NCBI RefSeq assembly: GCF_002259405.1
Contig: NZ_NPFW01000017.1
Location: 1-64,000, forward strand
From: Rhodococcus sp. 14-2483-1-2
Lineage (GTDB): Bacteria > Actinomycetota > Actinomycetes > Mycobacteriales > Mycobacteriaceae
Reading direction: 5' to 3'
Length of the DNA: 64,000 nt
Part shown: positions 44,667 to 52,171 of the stretch, one piece after another
Layout of the letters: every line of letters begins with the position of its first letter
How positions within the stretch are numbered: the first letter of the stretch is position 1
Made by a program: the position numbers and the translations under genes
Notes under the pieces: generated by a model
Databases searched by the model: none
Told to the model about the DNA's origin: nothing
The model's input: only the letters and a program-made list of their open reading frames with translations

Positions 44667-46361
44667 ATGGTTACCGATCCTGAAGTGAAGCCCGCGACCG
44701 GCGAGTATTCGCATCGCGAGATCATGACGATTCTGTCGGGCCTGATGATGGGCATGTTCCTCGCCGCCCTCGACCAGACCATCGTCTCGACGTCCGTCCG
44801 GACCATCGCCGACGACCTCAACGGGTTCTCGGTCCTGGCGTGGGTGACCACGGCCTACCTCATCACCTCGACGGTCTCGACCCCGCTCTACGGCAAGCTG
44901 TCCGACCTGTACGGACGCAAGCCGTTCTTCATGACGGCCATCTCGATCTTCGTCGTCGGGTCGATGCTGTGCGGCATCGCGACGTCGATGTACGAGCTCG
45001 CCGCCTTCCGCGCCATCCAGGGCCTCGGTGCGGGCGGTCTGATGTCGATGGCGCTGGCCATCATCGGCGATATCGTGCCGCCGCGCGAACGTGCCAAGTA
45101 CCAGGGCTACTTCCTGGCCGTGTTCGGCACGTCCAGCGTGCTCGGGCCGGTCATCGGTGGACTGCTCGCCGGGCAGTCGTCGATCCTCGGAATCACCGGC
45201 TGGCGTTGGGTCTTCTACATCAACGTCCCGCTGGGCATCATCGCGCTCGTGGTGGTGTGGCGAGTGCTGAACCTGCCGGTGTACCGCCGCGAGGCGCGCG
45301 TCGACTGGTGGGGCGCAGTGCTTCTCAGCGTCGGCCTCGTACCGCTGCTCATCATCGCCGAGCAGGGACGCGTGTGGGGATGGAGTTCGCCTCGGGCCCT
45401 GTTGTGCTTCGGAATCGGCATCGTCGGCGTCATCGCGTTCGTACTCGCCGAGATCAAGATGGGCGACGACGCCCTGATCCCCATGCGATTCTTCCGAAAC
45501 CCGTTGTTCTCGTTGTGTATTGCCGTCAGTGTCATTGCCGGTGCGGCGATGTTCGGCGGCATCTCGCTGCTGCCCCAGTATCTGCAGGTGGTCAAGGGCT
45601 CCTCGCCGACGCTGGCCGGCTACCAGACTCTGCCCCTCGTCGGTGCCCTGATGATCGCGTCGATCGTCTCGGGTCGCATGATCTCGAAGACGGGCCGCTA
45701 CAAGATCTTCCCGATCGTCGGTACCGCACTGATGGCGATCGCGATGTTCGTCTTCCATTACGTGCACGCCGATACGCCGCTGTGGCAGACGATGATCGTC
45801 ATGGGCGTGTTCGGCCTCGGGCTCGGTTCGATGATGCAGCCGCTGACCCTGGCCATCCAGAATGCGATGCCGCCCAAGGACATGGGTGTATCCACTTCTG
45901 CTGCAACGTTCTTCCGGCAGATCGGTGCGACGGTGGGTGTTGCCGTCTTCCTGTCGATGCTGTTCACCCAGCTGACCCCGAAGACCGGCGATGCACTGAT
46001 CGCCGCGAGTTCGACGCCGGAGTTCCAGCAGGCAGTGCAGAGCGCCGCAACCAGTTCCGACCCGCTGGAATCCGGTTTCGCCCAGGCGATAGCGTCGGGT
46101 GACGCCTCCGTCGCAGGTAGTGCGTTGCAGGACAGCTCGTTCATCCAAAAGCTCGAACCCGCACTGGCCGAGCCGTTCCGGATCGGGTTCTCCGACGCCA
46201 TGGACTACGTGTTCCTCGCCGTGTCGATCCTGATGGTCATCGGCTTCGTGCTGGTGTTGTTCCTCGAGGAGGTGCCGCTGCGGACGATGTCGGGGCTGGC
46301 TGCGGCGCAGCAGCAGCGTGACGAAGAACGAGCGAACGAAGCGGGTACGGGTCTACTTTGA
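44667..46361 (+). CDS. DHA2-family MFS multidrug efflux transporter
   Basis: Drug:proton antiporter of 564 residues with 14 helices, EmrB/QacA type. LAALDQTIVSTSVRTIADDL is motif D1, GKLSDLYGRKPFF is motif A, and SVLGPVIGGLLAG is motif C. A long outer loop near residues 450-500 precedes the last helix. It should export lipophilic or cationic drugs. A decayed hydrolase and a divergent-facing TetR gene follow; the TetR may regulate it, although it is not adjacent to the promoter. Start ATG 44667. Confidence 0.93.
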   Translation: MVTDPEVKPATGEYSHREIMTILSGLMMGMFLAALDQTIVSTSVRTIADDLNGFSVLAWVTTAYLITSTVSTPLYGKLSDLYGRKPFFMTAISIFVVGSMLCGIATSMYELAAFRAIQGLGAGGLMSMALAIIGDIVPPRERAKYQGYFLAVFGTSSVLGPVIGGLLAGQSSILGITGWRWVFYINVPLGIIALVVVWRVLNLPVYRREARVDWWGAVLLSVGLVPLLIIAEQGRVWGWSSPRALLCFGIGIVGVIAFVLAEIKMGDDALIPMRFFRNPLFSLCIAVSVIAGAAMFGGISLLPQYLQVVKGSSPTLAGYQTLPLVGALMIASIVSGRMISKTGRYKIFPIVGTALMAIAMFVFHYVHADTPLWQTMIVMGVFGLGLGSMMQPLTLAIQNAMPPKDMGVSTSAATFFRQIGATVGVAVFLSMLFTQLTPKTGDALIAASSTPEFQQAVQSAATSSDPLESGFAQAIASGDASVAGSALQDSSFIQKLEPALAEPFRIGFSDAMDYVFLAVSILMVIGFVLVLFLEEVPLRTMSGLAAAQQQRDEERANEAGTGLL

Positions 46362-46421
46362 CGTCGTGAATTCCGACGCCGTGAGTTCTGGGAACTGGGT
46401 ACAGCTCGGTCCGGTGCGGAC

Positions 46422-46715
46422 GTGGTACGCGGCGTGCGCAGGCTCGACGACATGCACAGCGCAGAGCCGGCGCTGACGCCCGAGATGCTGGCCGAGTTGG
46501 CGGTCCGCACGCTGGTGATGATCGACGACGACGACGAGGTGAGCATCGAGCACGCCACCGAGTTCTATCGCAGCGTGCCGGTCGCCGAACTGTCGATCGT
46601 GCCGGCACGTCCCATGGGCTACTGGTCGAGAAACCCGAGCTGAGCAACGCGATTTCGGTGGACTTCCTCACCCGTGACCCAGTGCAGAGGTTTGCCCCGA
46701 TCCGGCGGGCGTGAC
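46422..46715 (+). pseudogene. Remnant of an alpha/beta hydrolase, frameshifted
   Basis: Two frames together read as the C-terminal third of an alpha/beta hydrolase. The first has LTPEMLAELAVRTLVMIDDD, then DEVSIEHATEFYRSVPVAEL and SIVP. The second continues GTSHGLLVEKPELSNAISVD and FLTRDPVQRFAPIRR with a stop at 46713-46715. One missing C near 46603 separates them; adding it restores VPGTSHG. The N-terminal two thirds with the nucleophile are absent, because the MFS stop is immediately upstream. The end overlaps the TetR gene. Confidence 0.72.
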
Positions 46716-47396
46716 GGTCTCGGCGGTGCGCCCGAGACCCTCGAACAGCACGTCGAGTCCACGCTCGAGCTCGAGGGCTCCGTCGTATTCGGTGATCAGC
46801 GCTGGAAGCGTGGACAGCAGCGGAAATTCGGCGGTGGGGAGGCGGCGCAAGGCGAGGGTCAGCCGATCTCCGGTCTCGTCGGGTTTCTCGGGCATCTCCT
46901 GCGTCTCGCTCAACAGGTGTCCCCGTAGGAAAGATTTCAGCATCCGGTACGTCGACAATGCCTGGGGCACGGTGAACCCGGCGGCGGTCAACAGTGCCAG
47001 TACGCCCTCCAACGATCTCAAAGATCTGGTGGTGCCCAGCCCGAGCGGCGTTCGATGGGGGCGAGTGGACAGCAGAATCACCGCGTGCGGATGCTCGAGT
47101 GCAAGACAGCGATAGTGCCGGGCGAAGATTCTCAGCTGTCCCTGCCAATCGGGGTCGGTCACATCGACCGTGACGAGCGGGCTGAGTATCGCGTCGGCGA
47201 TGGCGTCGAGCAGTGCCTCCTTCGTCGGGAGATATCGGTACACCGTCATCGGATCGCGATCGATCGACGACGCCAGGCTGCGAATGGACAGGCTGTCCAG
47301 GCCGGTTCGGTCGACGATGGACAGAGCTGCGGACACCACGTATTCGCGGTCGATCTTGTCCTTGACGTGTGGGCCCGTGCGATTGGACGGTGACAA
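46668..47396 (-). CDS. TetR-family transcriptional regulator
   Basis: Regulator of 242 residues with a helix-turn-helix at about 14-62 (VSAALSIVDRTGLDSLSIRS, then LASSIDRDPMTVYRYLPTKE) and a C-terminal TetR_C-type ligand domain (TLALRRLPTAEFPLLSTLPA). It is convergent with the MFS/hydrolase-remnant region and could regulate the DHA2 pump. Its start faces a 410-bp gap in front of the ice-binding-family gene. Confidence 0.88.
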   Translation of the reverse strand: MSPSNRTGPHVKDKIDREYVVSAALSIVDRTGLDSLSIRSLASSIDRDPMTVYRYLPTKEALLDAIADAILSPLVTVDVTDPDWQGQLRIFARHYRCLALEHPHAVILLSTRPHRTPLGLGTTRSLRSLEGVLALLTAAGFTVPQALSTYRMLKSFLRGHLLSETQEMPEKPDETGDRLTLALRRLPTAEFPLLSTLPALITEYDGALELERGLDVLFEGLGRTAETVTPAGSGQTSALGHG

Positions 47397-47806
47397 CGAG
47401 CGTCACCACCTTTCCGGAATCAGAACTAAGCGGTATATCGAAGGTTATCAGACCCGAAAACAAACTTGTTGTCCTGCAGGCATTTTCGCTTGACCCGTGA
47501 GAGTACACATGGTGTGCTGTAGTTCTACACCGTAGAGATACGGGGAAACTCTTTGTTGCGGAGTGGGCCAGGAGCCTCCGCCTACCTCTCACTCCTATCG
47601 CGTGTTGCAGAAAAGTCGGCACGCGATGCCATCGAAGTGCACAGACCGCGAGACCTCGACGCCCCTGGTGTATGCCAGTGAACATCGTCGAAAGTCGCGA
47701 GATAACTTACCGCGCAATCGAACTCGTCGGGGGATCGATGTGCGTGATCCACGAAGCGAGGCAGCAAGCCCGCTTCGTCCCCCACCATCAGATCGGTATG
47801 TAATCC
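47397..47806. other. 410-bp intergenic region before the ice-binding gene
   Basis: No gene is seen. The left end must hold the TetR promoter. A TTGACC at 47490 may be a -35 for the right-hand gene, but no convincing -10 follows. A stable stem near the right end is listed separately. The long leader suggests post-transcriptional control of the exported protein. Confidence 0.5.
47751..47778 (+). other. Hairpin in the leader of the ice-binding gene
   Basis: ACGAAGCG (47751-47758) pairs with CGCTTCGT (47771-47778), and GGC (47760-47762) with GCC (47768-47770), leaving a single bulged A. It ends 28 bp before the ATG and is not followed by a T run. Confidence 0.5.
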
Positions 47807-49198
47807 ATGCATGCTTCGCAGCGCACCCATGCGTCCACCACCACCGGCCGCAGCAAGACGCTCATTCCCGTCGTAGGAACAATTGCCCTGGCCACCAGCG
47901 CACTCATGATGATCACTGCATCTCCCGCCGTTGCCCAGCCCACCACCGTGGGCCTCGGAACCGCAGAGACTTTCGCCGTACTGGCCGGCTCCACCGTCAC
48001 CAATACCGGCACCTCGACCATCAGCGGCGACGTCGGCGTCAGTCCAGGTGAGGGCGAACCACCGAGTGTCACCGGCTTTCCGCCCGGCTTGGTCACGGGT
48101 GGAGTGATCCACGACCGCGATACCGTTGCAGCACAGGCACAGTCGGATCTCACCGTCGGCTACAACGATGCGGCCGGTCGAACCGGCCCGGCGAATGTCG
48201 GAGTGGAGCTCGGTGGGCAAACTCTTCTCGCCGGACTGTACGGAGGATCGGGGACTCTCGGCCTGACCGGCACCCTGACACTCGATGCGCAGGGCAACTC
48301 GAATGCCGTATTCATTTTCCAAGCGGCATCGACGCTGATCACTGCCTCCAACAGTCGGGTATCGCTCACCAACGGAGCGAATCCCTGCAATGTGTTCTGG
48401 CAGATCGGCAGCTCCGCGACACTGGGCACCGACACCCAGTTCGTCGGTACCGTCATGGCGCTGGCGTCCATCACCGCGACCACCGGTGCCACCGTCGACG
48501 GACGCCTGCTCGCCAGGAACGGTGCCGTGACGTTGGACTCGAACCGCATCACCAGCCCGAACTGTGAGACCGTCATTCCGCCGACGACCACAACACCCCC
48601 CACGACCACAACGCCTCCGGTGACCACTACGCCTCCGGTGACCACCACTCCTCCGGTCACGACAACGCCTCCGGTCACGACAACGCCTCCGGTGACCACC
48701 ACGCCTCCGGTCACCACGACGCCTCCCGGCGACGGCGGCGGTACACCGGGTACCCCGGGTGATGGTGGAGGTACGCCGCCGATAGTCATCGAAGTACCCC
48801 CGATCCCAGGCCTGCCTCCCGTCCCCGGCATCACGATCCCGCCGATCCCGGGTATCCCGAACCAGCCGAACGTGCCGAATCAGCCGAACGTGCCGAACCA
48901 GCCGAACGTGCCGAATCAGCCGAACGTTCCGAACACCCCCAACACTCCGAACACCCCCAATACCCCGAACACGCCTGATCAGCCCAACCAGCCGAGCACA
49001 CCGGGTGGCCCGGATCAGCCGGGCACGTACAACCCGGGTGGGCAGATCACGCAGATCCCGAACGGTGGCGTCGAGACCGGTGACGGCAGCACTGTGTCAT
49101 CCTCTGACACAACGCCGTTCGTTGCGATCTGGACGTTGCTGGCCGTGCTTGCGGTCGGTGCAGTCTCTGCCTTGACTCTGACTCGTCGTCGGCACTGA
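47807..49198 (+). CDS. Ice-binding family protein (DUF3494) with stalk and membrane anchor
   Basis: Exported protein of 463 residues. A Sec signal peptide ends about A43 (ITASPAVA-Q). The DUF3494 beta-helix domain runs about 48-250, with LGTAETFAVLAGSTVTNTG, ISGDVGVSPG, VFIFQAASTLITAS and TVMALASITATTGATVDGRL. A stalk of PPVTTT repeats and then PNQPNV and PNTPNT repeats follows (about 262-395). The C-terminus has PNGGVETGDGST, one hydrophobic helix (FVAIWTLLAVLAVGAVSALT) and a charged end RRRH, the layout of a sortase-anchored protein. Members bind ice or act as adhesins. The sortase gene starts 3 nt after its stop. Confidence 0.88.
   Translation: MHASQRTHASTTTGRSKTLIPVVGTIALATSALMMITASPAVAQPTTVGLGTAETFAVLAGSTVTNTGTSTISGDVGVSPGEGEPPSVTGFPPGLVTGGVIHDRDTVAAQAQSDLTVGYNDAAGRTGPANVGVELGGQTLLAGLYGGSGTLGLTGTLTLDAQGNSNAVFIFQAASTLITASNSRVSLTNGANPCNVFWQIGSSATLGTDTQFVGTVMALASITATTGATVDGRLLARNGAVTLDSNRITSPNCETVIPPTTTTPPTTTTPPVTTTPPVTTTPPVTTTPPVTTTPPVTTTPPVTTTPPGDGGGTPGTPGDGGGTPPIVIEVPPIPGLPPVPGITIPPIPGIPNQPNVPNQPNVPNQPNVPNQPNVPNTPNTPNTPNTPNTPDQPNQPSTPGGPDQPGTYNPGGQITQIPNGGVETGDGSTVSSSDTTPFVAIWTLLAVLAVGAVSALTLTRRRH
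48614..48721 (+). repeat. Six 18-bp tandem repeats (PPVTTT)
   Basis: Six in-frame 18-bp units, CCTCCGGTGACCACCACG and variants, from 48614 to 48721 code for the Pro/Thr stalk. Differences are mostly silent third-base changes. Confidence 0.92.
48857..48982 (+). repeat. Seven 18-bp tandem repeats (PNQPNV then PNTPNT)
   Basis: Four units CCGAACCAGCCGAACGTG (48857-48928) and three derived units (48929-48982) code for the Pro/Asn stalk. Confidence 0.92.
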
Positions 49199-49201
49199 TC
49201 G

Positions 49202-49882
49202 GTGAGACCTACCGTCGAGGTATCGATACCTCTGGCCGAAACCGCCCGCACCACGACCCGACACCGGGTCGTGGTGCGGGCGGTGGCAGCGGCGTTCCTC
49301 CTGCTGCTGTCGCTGGTTGCCGGCTGCGCAACGCCCTCGGATCCCGGCCCGTCGCAGAACGATTCGATGTCCTCGGTTTCTCCTGCTCCTGCCGCCGTCG
49401 CCCCGTCGGGTGAGGTTGCCGCCGAATCGTCGTCGGCTCCTGGGTCACCGCCCGCGCGGCTCGAGATCGGTGCGATCGGCGTTGATTCCGATGTGATGGG
49501 TCTGGGTCTGCGTCCGGACGGCTCGATGGAAGTTCCCGCGGGTGGTTTCCCCGCCGGCTGGTACACCGGGTCGCCGGTTCCGGGGCAATTGGGACCGTCG
49601 ATCGTTGCGGGGCATGTGGATTGGGGCGGTAGCCCCGGCGTCTTCTACCGGCTCCGCGAACTCGAACAGGGCGACGATGTCACCGTCGTCAGCCAGGACG
49701 GCAACACGGTCCGATTCGTCGTCAGTGCGGTGGAGCAGTATCCGAAGGATGCGTTCCCCACCGACAAGGTCTACGGAGACATCGACCACCCCGGCTTGCG
49801 ATTGATCACCTGCGGCGGTCAATTCGACTCGGACATCTCGAGTTACGACGACAACATCGTCGTGTACGCCGATCGCGTCTGA
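49202..49882 (+). CDS. Class-F-like sortase with lipobox
   Basis: Sortase of 226 residues that would attach the ice-binding protein to the wall or process it. A hydrophobic segment ends in the lipobox LVAGC (C42), so it may be a lipoprotein. The sortase domain (about 85-226) has catalytic H138 in IVAGHVDW and C204 in LRLITCGG. The Arg normally found nine residues after the Cys is Ser here (DISSYDDN); R225 at the C-terminus is the only nearby Arg. GTG start, 3 nt after the upstream stop. The N-terminal coding DNA contains a 16-bp palindrome and a 19-bp perfect hairpin. Confidence 0.87.
   Translation: MRPTVEVSIPLAETARTTTRHRVVVRAVAAAFLLLLSLVAGCATPSDPGPSQNDSMSSVSPAPAAVAPSGEVAAESSSAPGSPPARLEIGAIGVDSDVMGLGLRPDGSMEVPAGGFPAGWYTGSPVPGQLGPSIVAGHVDWGGSPGVFYRLRELEQGDDVTVVSQDGNTVRFVVSAVEQYPKDAFPTDKVYGDIDHPGLRLITCGGQFDSDISSYDDNIVVYADRV
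49217..49232. promoter_or_regulatory. Perfect 16-bp palindrome in sortase 5-prime end
   Basis: GAGGTATCGATACCTC reads the same on both strands and lies 16 bp into the sortase gene. It could bind a regulator or be part of the RNA structure that follows. Confidence 0.5.
49242..49283 (+). other. Perfect 19-bp hairpin inside sortase 5-prime coding region
   Basis: The 19 bases 49242-49260 are perfectly complementary to 49265-49283 around the loop ACAC. The stem is G/C-rich and has no T run after it. It codes for TARTTTRHRVVVRAV-type sequence, but such perfect pairing is not required by the protein. It lies 44 bases after the ice-binding gene stop and should impede polymerase, ribosomes or 3-prime exonucleases. 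Confidence 0.85.
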
Positions 49883-49984
49883 GCGAGGTCTTTCGCTCAC
49901 AGCAAGTTCGCAGGCTGCTCCCAGCGTGGCCGACGGTCCATCGCACATTCTCGTAGTCGACAACTTCGACGAACAGGATCTGCG

Positions 49985-52087
49985 ATGACTGCCCAACTCG
50001 ACCGACCGGGCGCGATGCCTCCATCGCATGCCCGCCAGCCGTCCCGGCAGAACGGGTGGCTGTATCGCCGCCGGCACCTGCTCGGGTTACTGGTTCTGCT
50101 CGCGGCCACCGCAACCCTGTACCTGTGGAACCTGACCGCAAGTGGTTACGCGAACTCGTTCTACGCCGCGGCGGTACAGGCCGGTACCAAAGACTGGACG
50201 GCGTGGTTCTTCGGATCGCTCGATTCCGAGAACTTCATCACCGTGGACAAGCCACCGGCCGCACTGTGGGTGATGGGACTGTCGGCTCGTGTGTTCGGGT
50301 TCTCGAGCTTCAGTTTGCTTCTGCCGCAGGCATTGATGGGTGTCGCCTCTGTGGCGACGGTGTATGCCGCGGTCAAGCGGGTCGCGAACCCCACTGCCGG
50401 GTTGCTCGCCGGCTTCACTCTGGCGTCGGTCCCGGCGGCGGCGTTGATGTTCGACTTCGACAATCCCGACGCGCTGTTGGTCCTCCTCATGACACTCGGC
50501 GGCTACTTCGTGGTGCGATCTCTGCAGACGGCTGCCGGGCGACGGGCCGCGATGTGGCTGGCCTTCGCGGGCGTGGCGCTCGGGTTCGCCTTCCTGACGA
50601 AGATGTTGCAGGGGCTGCTGGTGTTGCCGGCGTTCGGTCTCACGTATCTCGTGGCAGGACAGGCGCAGTTACGGGCCCGGTTGCTGCACCTCGTCGGCGC
50701 GTTCGCGGCGCTGATCGTCGCTGCGGGGTGGTGGGTGTTGACGGTTCAGCTGTGGCCGGAGAACGCCCGACCGTACATCGGCGGGTCCACCGACAACACC
50801 GTGATGGATCTGGTGCTCGGGTACAACGGCCTCGGCCGAATCTTCGGTAACACCGGCGGTGGCGGGATGGAGGCTCCGGCCGGAATGAGTGCCGGGGCAG
50901 CCGGGTCCAGCTTCGGTGGGTCGACCGGTCTTGACCGACTGTTCGGCAGCGAGATGGGAATCCAGATCTCCTGGCTCATCCCGGCGGCCCTGGTGGCGCT
51001 GGTCTTCGGGTTGATCGCTCGTGGCCGAGCGCCACGTACCGATCTGCTGCGTGCGTCCCTGATTCTGTGGGGCGGTTGGTTCCTGGTGACGGCGCTGATC
51101 TTCAGCTACATGTCCGGCACGATTCACCCGTACTACACCGTCGCGCTCGCTCCTGCACTTGCGGGCATGATCGGAACCGGCGGCTATGCACTGTGGCTTC
51201 GACGCGAATCCATGTGGGGCAGAGCAGGTATGGCAACGATGATGATTGCGGCCGGTACCTGGAGTTGGGTGCTGCTGCACCGCAACGCGGACTGGCTGCC
51301 TGCGTTGAAATGGATTCTGTTGGTGGGGACCATCGTCGCGGCCGTGATGATTCTGCTCGCCGGGCGGTACCGAAAGCTCACTGCCGCTGCGTTGATCCTC
51401 GGAGCCGTGGCCGGTCTCGGCGGCGGCGCGTCGTACGCCATCGCCACGACGACCAACGCACACAGTGGTTCCGTCCCCACTGCGGGCCCGACAGGTGCAG
51501 TCAGCGACGGAGGCCCAGGCGGCATGCCGAGCGGTGGAATGCCGAGTGGCGGTATGCCGAGTGGTGGTATGCCGACGGGAGCGATGCCGGGCGATGCGAT
51601 GCCGGCTGATGCTGCGTCGGGCGATGATGCGAGCATGCCGGCTGATGCTGCCGATCTTCCGGCCGGCTTCGGCAGCGGCGACCTGCCGAGCGGTATGTCG
51701 ATGGGCGGTATGTCGATGGGCGGTATGGGTGAGACCGACGAGGAGTTGACGGCTCTGCTCGAGTCCACGACCACGCGGTGGTCCGCTGCTGTGAACGGTT
51801 CGATGTCTGCAGCCGGATACGAGTTGGCGTCCGATACGGCAGTGATGGCGATCGGCGGATGGAGCGGCGATCCCACCCCGACTCTCGACGAGTTCATCGA
51901 GTACGTCTCCAATCACGAGGTGGCGTACTACGTGTCGGGCGGAATGGGTGGCGGAATGGCGCGCGGCGGCATGGGCGGTGACTCCGCGAGTACTTCCTCG
52001 CAGATTCAGGAATGGGTCGAGGCGAACTTCACCGCCAGCACCGTCGGCAGCGCGACGGTGTACGACCTCAGCACCTACACGGGCTGA
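49985..52087 (+). CDS. GT39-family (PMT/ArnT-like) glycosyltransferase
   Basis: Membrane glycosyltransferase of 700 residues with about 12 helices in the first 480 residues. The first outer loop has NSFYAAAVQAGTKDWTAWFF and SENFITVDKPPAALW, the GT39 signature with the catalytic acid residue. Substrates would be polyprenyl-phosphate sugars and an exported protein or wall polymer. Between membrane part and C-terminal outside domain lies a Gly/Met/Pro/Ser repeat region (GMPSG). The neighbouring ice-binding protein with its Thr-rich stalk is a possible acceptor. It is followed by a bidirectional terminator. Confidence 0.88.
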   Translation: MTAQLDRPGAMPPSHARQPSRQNGWLYRRRHLLGLLVLLAATATLYLWNLTASGYANSFYAAAVQAGTKDWTAWFFGSLDSENFITVDKPPAALWVMGLSARVFGFSSFSLLLPQALMGVASVATVYAAVKRVANPTAGLLAGFTLASVPAAALMFDFDNPDALLVLLMTLGGYFVVRSLQTAAGRRAAMWLAFAGVALGFAFLTKMLQGLLVLPAFGLTYLVAGQAQLRARLLHLVGAFAALIVAAGWWVLTVQLWPENARPYIGGSTDNTVMDLVLGYNGLGRIFGNTGGGGMEAPAGMSAGAAGSSFGGSTGLDRLFGSEMGIQISWLIPAALVALVFGLIARGRAPRTDLLRASLILWGGWFLVTALIFSYMSGTIHPYYTVALAPALAGMIGTGGYALWLRRESMWGRAGMATMMIAAGTWSWVLLHRNADWLPALKWILLVGTIVAAVMILLAGRYRKLTAAALILGAVAGLGGGASYAIATTTNAHSGSVPTAGPTGAVSDGGPGGMPSGGMPSGGMPSGGMPTGAMPGDAMPADAASGDDASMPADAADLPAGFGSGDLPSGMSMGGMSMGGMGETDEELTALLESTTTRWSAAVNGSMSAAGYELASDTAVMAIGGWSGDPTPTLDEFIEYVSNHEVAYYVSGGMGGGMARGGMGGDSASTSSQIQEWVEANFTASTVGSATVYDLSTYTG
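51521..51580 (+). repeat. Four 15-bp tandem repeats (GMPSG)
   Basis: Four in-frame 15-bp units based on GGTATGCCGAGTGGT code for GMPSG repeats in the linker of the glycosyltransferase. Confidence 0.88.
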
Positions 52088-52114
52088 CACCCGCGACGCC
52101 GGTTGGGCACAGTT

Positions 52115-52155
52115 GTTCCACCGCAGACGCTTCGACTGCGGTGGAACTTCTGTGT
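52115..52155. terminator. Intrinsic terminator between convergent genes
   Basis: GTTCCACCGCAG (52115-52126) pairs perfectly with CTGCGGTGGAAC (52136-52147) around a 9-nt loop, followed by TTCTGTGT. It lies between the glycosyltransferase and the convergent DUF222 gene. Confidence 0.8.
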
Positions 52156-52171
52156 ACTGACCCGTGATCGA

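Noticed and set aside
43240-46148. Long minus-strand frames over both MFS genes
   Set aside because: His/Arg/Asp-rich shadows of two clear transporter genes.
48614-48982. Possible CRISPR-like array
   Set aside because: Repeats are head to tail without spacers, in frame, and code a Pro-rich stalk of an exported protein.
50669-52090. Minus-strand frame of 473 codons over the glycosyltransferase
   Set aside because: Shadow frame with runs of His/Thr/Ala from the GMPSG repeats; no domain.
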